Source of the DNA: Firmicutes bacterium UBA5486
Lineage (GTDB): Bacteria; Bacillota; UBA4882; UBA10575
DNA length: 11,483 nt
Direction: 5' to 3'
NCBI GenBank assembly: GCA_002427045.1
Contig: DIPO01000046.1
Coordinates: forward strand, 31,521 to 43,003
The notes under the pieces were generated by a model that did no database searches, was not told the origin of the DNA, and saw only the letters and a program-made list of their open reading frames with translations. Shown in pieces: positions 7,659 to 11,483 of the stretch (position 1 is its first letter; each line of letters begins with the position of its first letter). Made by a program: the position numbers and the translations under genes.

Positions 7659-7745
7659 ATTTAACTATAATATATAGTGTTTTACTTTTATTCGGGTTAA
7701 TTGTTTATAATTAGACAATTACTAGTGGGCTATCAATTTATTGTG
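7659..7745 (+). repeat. AT-rich CAATATA-AGTGTT repeat, copy B
   Basis: Opens like copy A (AATATATAGTGTT) and ends with GGCTATCAATTTATTGTG, which matches the end of copy C (11460-11477) at 17 of 18 bases. The stretch between the two conserved ends is about 34 bases longer than in copy C. Confidence 0.5.
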
Positions 7746-7760
7746 GTCGAATCTTAAATA

Positions 7761-7777
7761 ATTGAATTATGCAATTC
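7761..7777. repeat. GAATTGCATAATTC family, inverted copy
   Basis: ATTGAATTATGCAATTC is the exact reverse complement of 1084-1100. Confidence 0.55.
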
Positions 7778-7859
7778 CTTAAATCTACAAACAATTATAT
7801 GTTATGAGTCTCTTTGTCTTATTGTGACATAATAATAACAAGTTTTTCCTATTTATCTC

Positions 7860-7888
7860 TTGACACTAAATCAACCTTTAGTTAAAAT
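7860..7888 (+). promoter_or_regulatory. Sigma-A promoter of cimA with an embedded palindrome
   Basis: -35 TTGACA (7860-7865, consensus), 17-base spacer, -10 TAAAAT (7883-7888), with the transcription start expected near 7895, giving a leader of only about 25 nt. The spacer holds a perfect inverted repeat, ACTAAA-N6-TTTAGT (7865-7882), placed where a bound repressor would block RNA polymerase. The short leader rules out a T-box or attenuator for cimA. Confidence 0.78.
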
Positions 7889-7919
7889 ATGACCAATACT
7901 CACCGGGAGGAGGACTTCC

Positions 7920-9527
7920 ATGTCAAGAATTTATTTTTATGATACTACCCTCCGTGATGGTTCTCAAGGAGAAGGAGTCGTATTTTCCGTCGATGACAAA
8001 ATAAGAATTGCTAAAAAACTAGATGCTCTAGGAATTGACTATATTGAAGGGGGTTGGCCGGGTTCTAATCCAAGGGATCTCGAATTTTTCCGGAAAGCTA
8101 ATAATATGAATTTCCGCCATGCTAAACTTGCAGCTTTTGGCAGTACCAAACGTGCCGGAAACTGCGCAGATCAAGATCCGGTTCTACAGAATCTACTTGC
8201 GGCAAGTACTCCAGTTGTAGCAATCTTTGGCAAGAGTTGGGGTTTTCAGGTAGAAAACGTCCTCCGGATCTCTCTGGAGGAAAACTTAAATATAATTGAA
8301 GATTCTGTCCGCTTCTTAAAAAGCAATGGTAAAGAAGTTGCTTATGATGCAGAACACTTTTTTGACGGGTATAAAGCAAACCCTTCCTATGCTTTAGATT
8401 CATTGAAAGCTGCTCTTCGGGGTGGAGCTGATGCTCTCGTTCTCTGTGATACTAATGGCGGAACTTTGCCTTTAGATTTTATGGAAATTTTTCAGGCTGT
8501 ACAAAAAAGTATCTCTGCTCCAATAGGCGTTCATATTCATAATGACAGCGGAATGGCAGCCGCAATTTCGATTATCGCTGCTCAACAGGGAGCAATTCAG
8601 ATCCAAGGAACTTTTAATGGGTATGGGGAACGCTGTGGAAATGCCAATTTAACCACCATTATTCCTTCTTTACTTCTAAAATTAGGTTTTGACTCTCCAG
8701 TTAAAACTAATCTAAATTTACTAACTAAAACCTCCCGCTTAATATCTGAACTCTCTAATCTACAACATGATGAAAGGCAACCTTATGTTGGTTCTTCCGC
8801 TTTTGCCCATAAAGCTGGTATGCATGTAGATGCCATTAAAAAGAATCCTGTTACTTTTGAGCATATAGAGCCAAGTTTTGTTGGCAATTCCCGGCGGTTT
8901 CTCCTTTCTGATCAGGCTGGACGGAGTACTATTCTTATGAAAGCACAAGAGCTAATCCCGGAATTAACAAAAGAAGATCCTCGAGTACAAGAATTAACAG
9001 ATAAGCTTAAACTCCTTGAACACCTTGGCTACCAGTTTGAAGCTGCTGAAGCTTCTTTTGAGCTATTAATTAAGAAGGCTTTTAATCTTTATAATAAAGT
9101 ATTTTCCCTGGGTGGTTTTAGAATAATTGTGGAAAAAAGAGGAGACGAACCAGTCTTTTCCGAGGCTACTATTAAGGTTACCGTTGATGGAGAAGAAGAG
9201 CTAACAACTGCTGAAGGGGATGGGCCTGTTAATGCCCTTGATTGTGCTATTCGAAAGGCCTTACGCCGATTTTACCCCCAAATATCTGGTTTTCAACTGG
9301 TTGACTATAAGGTTCGTGTTTTAGAAGAACACCGGGGCACTGAGGCTATGGTTCGCGTCTTAATCCAAACGACAGATGGGAAGAAAAGCTGGGGAACAGT
9401 AGGTGCTTCTGAAAATATTATCGAAGCCAGCTGGGAAGCTTTAGCAGATAGTATTGAATATGGTATTCAATACTCCGGTATTACAGATGAGTCGACATCT
9501 TGTTCGGAAGCAAAGGAAAGCAGCTGA
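7920..9527 (+). CDS. cimA: Citramalate synthase (2-isopropylmalate synthase family)
   Basis: 535 residues, the normal length for the long clostridial/archaeal-type citramalate synthases. It should condense acetyl-CoA with pyruvate to (R)-citramalate, the entry step of threonine-independent isoleucine synthesis in the cytoplasm. The DRE-TIM barrel (about 1-285) shows YDTTLRDG at 7-14, the metal ligands Asp8, His205 and His207 in HIHNDSG, and GYGERCGNAN at 234-243. HKAGMH at 297-302 follows in the linker domain. The C-terminal LeuA-type regulatory domain (about 385-520) includes TAEGDGPVNALD at 430-441, so feedback control by an amino acid, probably isoleucine, is likely (family knowledge). The GGWPGSNP opening separates this group from true LeuA. 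The ATG start follows GGGAGGAGG. No leu or ilv genes adjoin it, and the strong single promoter and terminator suggest a monocistronic unit. Confidence 0.93.
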   Translation: MSRIYFYDTTLRDGSQGEGVVFSVDDKIRIAKKLDALGIDYIEGGWPGSNPRDLEFFRKANNMNFRHAKLAAFGSTKRAGNCADQDPVLQNLLAASTPVVAIFGKSWGFQVENVLRISLEENLNIIEDSVRFLKSNGKEVAYDAEHFFDGYKANPSYALDSLKAALRGGADALVLCDTNGGTLPLDFMEIFQAVQKSISAPIGVHIHNDSGMAAAISIIAAQQGAIQIQGTFNGYGERCGNANLTTIIPSLLLKLGFDSPVKTNLNLLTKTSRLISELSNLQHDERQPYVGSSAFAHKAGMHVDAIKKNPVTFEHIEPSFVGNSRRFLLSDQAGRSTILMKAQELIPELTKEDPRVQELTDKLKLLEHLGYQFEAAEASFELLIKKAFNLYNKVFSLGGFRIIVEKRGDEPVFSEATIKVTVDGEEELTTAEGDGPVNALDCAIRKALRRFYPQISGFQLVDYKVRVLEEHRGTEAMVRVLIQTTDGKKSWGTVGASENIIEASWEALADSIEYGIQYSGITDESTSCSEAKESS

Positions 9528-9550
9528 AACTAGTATTCAGCTGCTTTTTT
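9517..9550 (+). terminator. Terminator of cimA, overlapping both convergent stop codons
   Basis: A 12-bp perfect stem (arms 9517-9528 and 9536-9547) with a 7-base loop runs into a T tract on the plus strand. The cimA stop (9525-9527) lies in the left arm and the rhomboid stop (9530-9532) in the loop. On the minus strand the stem is followed by the weaker TTTCCTTT, so it may also stop the opposing gene. Confidence 0.93.
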
Positions 9551-11155
9551 CTCTTTCATCCTTTGGAGTTCTTCTAAGATTTCCTGAGCACTATTATTTT
9601 CTGGATTTAACTTTAGTACCTGCTCGAATTCGCTAATCGCTTCTTCTGTTTTGTTTTGCTGATAATAAATTGCTCCTAAAATATAATGAAACCCTTCAAT
9701 CCGGTCTTCTATAGCAAGCCCCTTTAGACAATCCTCCTGAGCCCCGATTATTTCTCCTACGTGATAGCGGTTAAATGCTCTATATAAGTAAGCCTGGAGT
9801 AGCAGCTTTTTCGTTTCTTGATAATCCGAAACTAGTTCCCAACTTTTTTCTAGATAAAAAATTGCTTCATTTAATTTTTCTTCTTTTAACTCATTATAAC
9901 CTTGCTCCAAATATACAGCGGCTAGTAGTTTTTTTGTCATCGGATACCCCGGATTCATTTTGTAACTTGCTTCCAATTTAGTTACCGCTCTTTCCTTGTT
10001 TCCTTCCTCAAGAGCTTTCCTTCCTTCCTCTAAGTAAACATACCACTTATTCTCTGGAGGGGTAATTGCCATGTTGATCATTAAAACAAATAAAAGAATA
10101 AAAACCAGCATCCAAATCCACCTTTTAGAGATGAAATCTTTCTTGCCTAAGCCAACTGCATAAGCACTAAGAAAGCCTCCAACTACTCCCCCAAGATGCC
10201 CAAAATAATCGATTCCCGGCACTATAAAGCCTAAAACTATATTTACACCTAGCATCACCCAGAGGTTCTTGCCAAACAGCTTTTTAGCCGTAAAGGGTTT
10301 CCTAATCCAAAAATAAATTAGTGCTCCAACTAAGCCAAAAATTGCTCCAGAAGCGCCTACCGAAATTGTTTCCGGTCGGAAAACTGCACTGGCAACAGAA
10401 CCAAAGATTCCTGAGACAAAATAAAGCCAAAGAAATCGTGGTTTACCAAAAAAGCGCTCTACTATACTACCAATTTGTAGAAGAGCTAAGGAATTAAAAA
10501 GAAAATGCTGCCATCCGGCATGAAGAAAAAGTGGTGTGACTAAACGCCATGACTCTCCCATCCAAATCCGTGGATTATATTTGGCACCAAGGCGGATCAG
10601 GACTTCGATATTATTGCTACCCCCTAAAAAAACCTCAATTAAAAAAATTATCAGATTAACAAAGAGTAGGATATAAGTCAAACGCTGGGGAGGATACAGC
10701 TCAACTTCCTCTTTCGCCTCCGGTTTCTCCATTTTATCGTAATTATTTAAAGAATCCAAACTTAAAGATATAATTTTCTCTTCAATTTCCCAGCGATAGT
10801 GAGACTTTATTAATACTAGATCATGCTCTGTTCTCTCCCAAACAGCCTCAACCCAAGGCGTCTCCATTAAGTAATTAATCGTCTCTTGGCTAACTAAACC
10901 ACCGCTCACTGGAGAAAACATTAGTACCCCAATCGCTACCGGAGAGCCAGTATTTCTTTGGGATAAAACAGCTTTTATAATGAACCTTTTCCAATCTTCT
11001 TCTGTCTTTAAACTTGTCCCAATAATTATAAACTTTTGTTTGGAAGGTTCCTCTTTTTGCAGCAGCAGAAAACCGTCTTTAGAAAGTTCTCTTTCTTCCT
11101 GATAACCTAAAACACAGAATCGAGCAATTATATTTCTATATTCTTCAGGATTCAT
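9530..11155 (-). CDS. gluP: GluP/YqgP-type rhomboid intramembrane serine protease with TPR domain
   Basis: 541 residues. An N-terminal cytosolic domain (about 1-150) is followed by a rhomboid core (about 158-362) with HAGWQHFLFN (His212, His217, Asn221), the nucleophile Ser269 in GASGAIFG, and the partner His320 in DYFGHLGG, so the catalytic dyad is intact. After a final membrane helix (about 347-364) come roughly four TPR units (370-535) that should lie outside the cell. The order and length match B. subtilis GluP (YqgP, about 507 residues), which works with FtsH in membrane-protein quality control, including cleavage of the MgtE transporter. The substrate here is unknown. The start is the ATG at 11155, six bases after AAGGTG; an in-frame GTG three codons upstream overlaps that site. 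It converges on cimA with two bases between stop codons. Confidence 0.9.
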   Translation of the reverse strand: MNPEEYRNIIARFCVLGYQEERELSKDGFLLLQKEEPSKQKFIIIGTSLKTEEDWKRFIIKAVLSQRNTGSPVAIGVLMFSPVSGGLVSQETINYLMETPWVEAVWERTEHDLVLIKSHYRWEIEEKIISLSLDSLNNYDKMEKPEAKEEVELYPPQRLTYILLFVNLIIFLIEVFLGGSNNIEVLIRLGAKYNPRIWMGESWRLVTPLFLHAGWQHFLFNSLALLQIGSIVERFFGKPRFLWLYFVSGIFGSVASAVFRPETISVGASGAIFGLVGALIYFWIRKPFTAKKLFGKNLWVMLGVNIVLGFIVPGIDYFGHLGGVVGGFLSAYAVGLGKKDFISKRWIWMLVFILLFVLMINMAITPPENKWYVYLEEGRKALEEGNKERAVTKLEASYKMNPGYPMTKKLLAAVYLEQGYNELKEEKLNEAIFYLEKSWELVSDYQETKKLLLQAYLYRAFNRYHVGEIIGAQEDCLKGLAIEDRIEGFHYILGAIYYQQNKTEEAISEFEQVLKLNPENNSAQEILEELQRMKEKKAAEY

Positions 11156-11391
11156 AAAACACACCTTCCCTTGTTTTGAGTTATTTCGTTATCTGTTTTA
11201 TAAACCCTTTTCATTCCCCCGTTATTAACTCAGCTTTATACTAACAACCACATAAGGGGTTTGAACAATTAACAAGTCTCTATATAACAACCTAGAAAAC
11301 ACTTCGAAGAATATCGATTCACCTAGCTTATAATTTTCTCCTTTTAATTTGTGTGGGCGTAGCCAGCGCGAACGACTACTTTTACACTTCC

Positions 11392-11408
11392 TTAAAGCTT
11401 TTTGCGTT
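11392..11408. repeat. 17-bp inverted repeat with window bases 1-17
   Basis: The reverse complement of TTAAAGCTTTTTGCGTT is identical to the first 17 bases of the window. The match stops at base 18 on the inner side, but may continue beyond the window edge on the outer side, so the true length is unknown. Confidence 0.6.
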
Positions 11409-11426
11409 GTGTCCTTTTTAAAAGGT

Positions 11427-11477
11427 CCCAACACAATATATAGTGTTGGGCTTGTATTAGGCTATCAATATATTGTG
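11427..11477 (+). repeat. AT-rich palindromic element, copy C
   Basis: An 8-bp perfect hairpin (CCCAACAC, 8-base loop, GTGTTGGG; 11427-11450) overlaps a second pairing between CACAATATAT (11432-11441) and ATATATTGTG (11468-11477). The two cannot form together. The AATATATAGTGTT and GGCTATCAATATATTGTG segments are shared with copy B at 7659-7745. Confidence 0.6.
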
Positions 11478-11483
11478 CAGGGA

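Larger units (their letters stand above)
7484..7919. other. Divergent intergenic region with AT-rich repeats
   Basis: 436 bases between two divergent starts, very AT-rich. It contains two partial direct repeats starting at 7536 and 7659, a 15-bp-arm inverted repeat (7607-7646), a further GAATTGCATAATTC copy (7761-7777), and the cimA promoter (7860-7888). No coding signal is visible, and I cannot assign a promoter for the minus-strand gene. Confidence 0.7.
11156..11483. other. Intergenic region with a GC-richer island and an AT-rich element
   Basis: No convincing gene. About 11350-11380 is clearly more GC-rich (GGGCGTAGCCAGCGCGAACG) than its surroundings. It is followed by a 17-base sequence (11392-11408) whose reverse complement opens the window, then by copy C of the AT-rich element. 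I could not fix a rhomboid promoter. Confidence 0.6.

Noticed and set aside
7812..7841. CRP/FNR-like site (TTGTGA-type half sites)
   Set aside because: Half sites do not match a known consensus with proper spacing in this AT-rich sequence.
11225..11434. 69-codon minus-strand reading frame with a basic N-terminal half
   Set aside because: It would start with GTG inside the palindromic element, has no Shine-Dalgarno, and its sequence has no recognisable fold or family; more likely translated repeat DNA.

Overview
This AT-rich window looks like chromosomal DNA of an endospore-forming, low-GC Bacillota, most likely a Clostridia-type anaerobe. Three things point there: a SipL/SpoVID-type spore-coat morphogenetic protein (SPOCS-like repeats plus a C-terminal LysM), a GluP/YqgP-type rhomboid protease with TPRs, and strong G-rich Shine-Dalgarno sites with some GTG/TTG starts. 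I cannot name the genus. There are eight credible genes, seven on the minus strand and one (cimA) on the plus strand. I see no tRNA, rRNA, CRISPR array, transposase or phage gene.

Layout. Bases 111-971 (-): membrane-anchored SLT-family lytic transglycosylase. 1194-2801 (-): CTP synthase pyrG, with a textbook terminator at 1141-1173. 3037-3801 (-): polytopic DUF624/YesL-like membrane protein. 4020-4274 (-): FmdB-type zinc-ribbon protein, with a sigma-A promoter, a leader of about 178 nt and a 15-bp terminator stem. 4590-6224 (-): SipL-like spore-coat protein, with a terminator at 4562-4585. 6332-7483 (-): protein with a peptidoglycan-binding domain, a weak LysM and a possible inactive GH18-like barrel, probably co-transcribed with sipL. 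7484-7919: a 436-base divergent intergenic region with AT-rich repeats and the cimA promoter. 7920-9527 (+): citramalate synthase cimA. 9530-11155 (-): rhomboid-TPR protease converging on cimA; one terminator hairpin contains both stop codons. 11156-11483: non-coding, with a small GC-richer island and another copy of the AT-rich element.

The genes do not form one pathway. pyrG (CTP synthesis) and cimA (isoleucine precursor) are housekeeping metabolism. The 6332-7483 gene and sipL form a plausible sporulation or cell-envelope pair. The transglycosylase, DUF624 protein and rhomboid are separate envelope functions. I found no convincing new multi-gene system. The least explained material is intergenic: two families of short AT-rich, palindrome-bearing repeats, a 17-bp inverted repeat joining the two ends of the window, an operator-like palindrome inside the cimA promoter, and the long fmdB leader. 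Start codons of four genes were moved inward to fit the Shine-Dalgarno sites.
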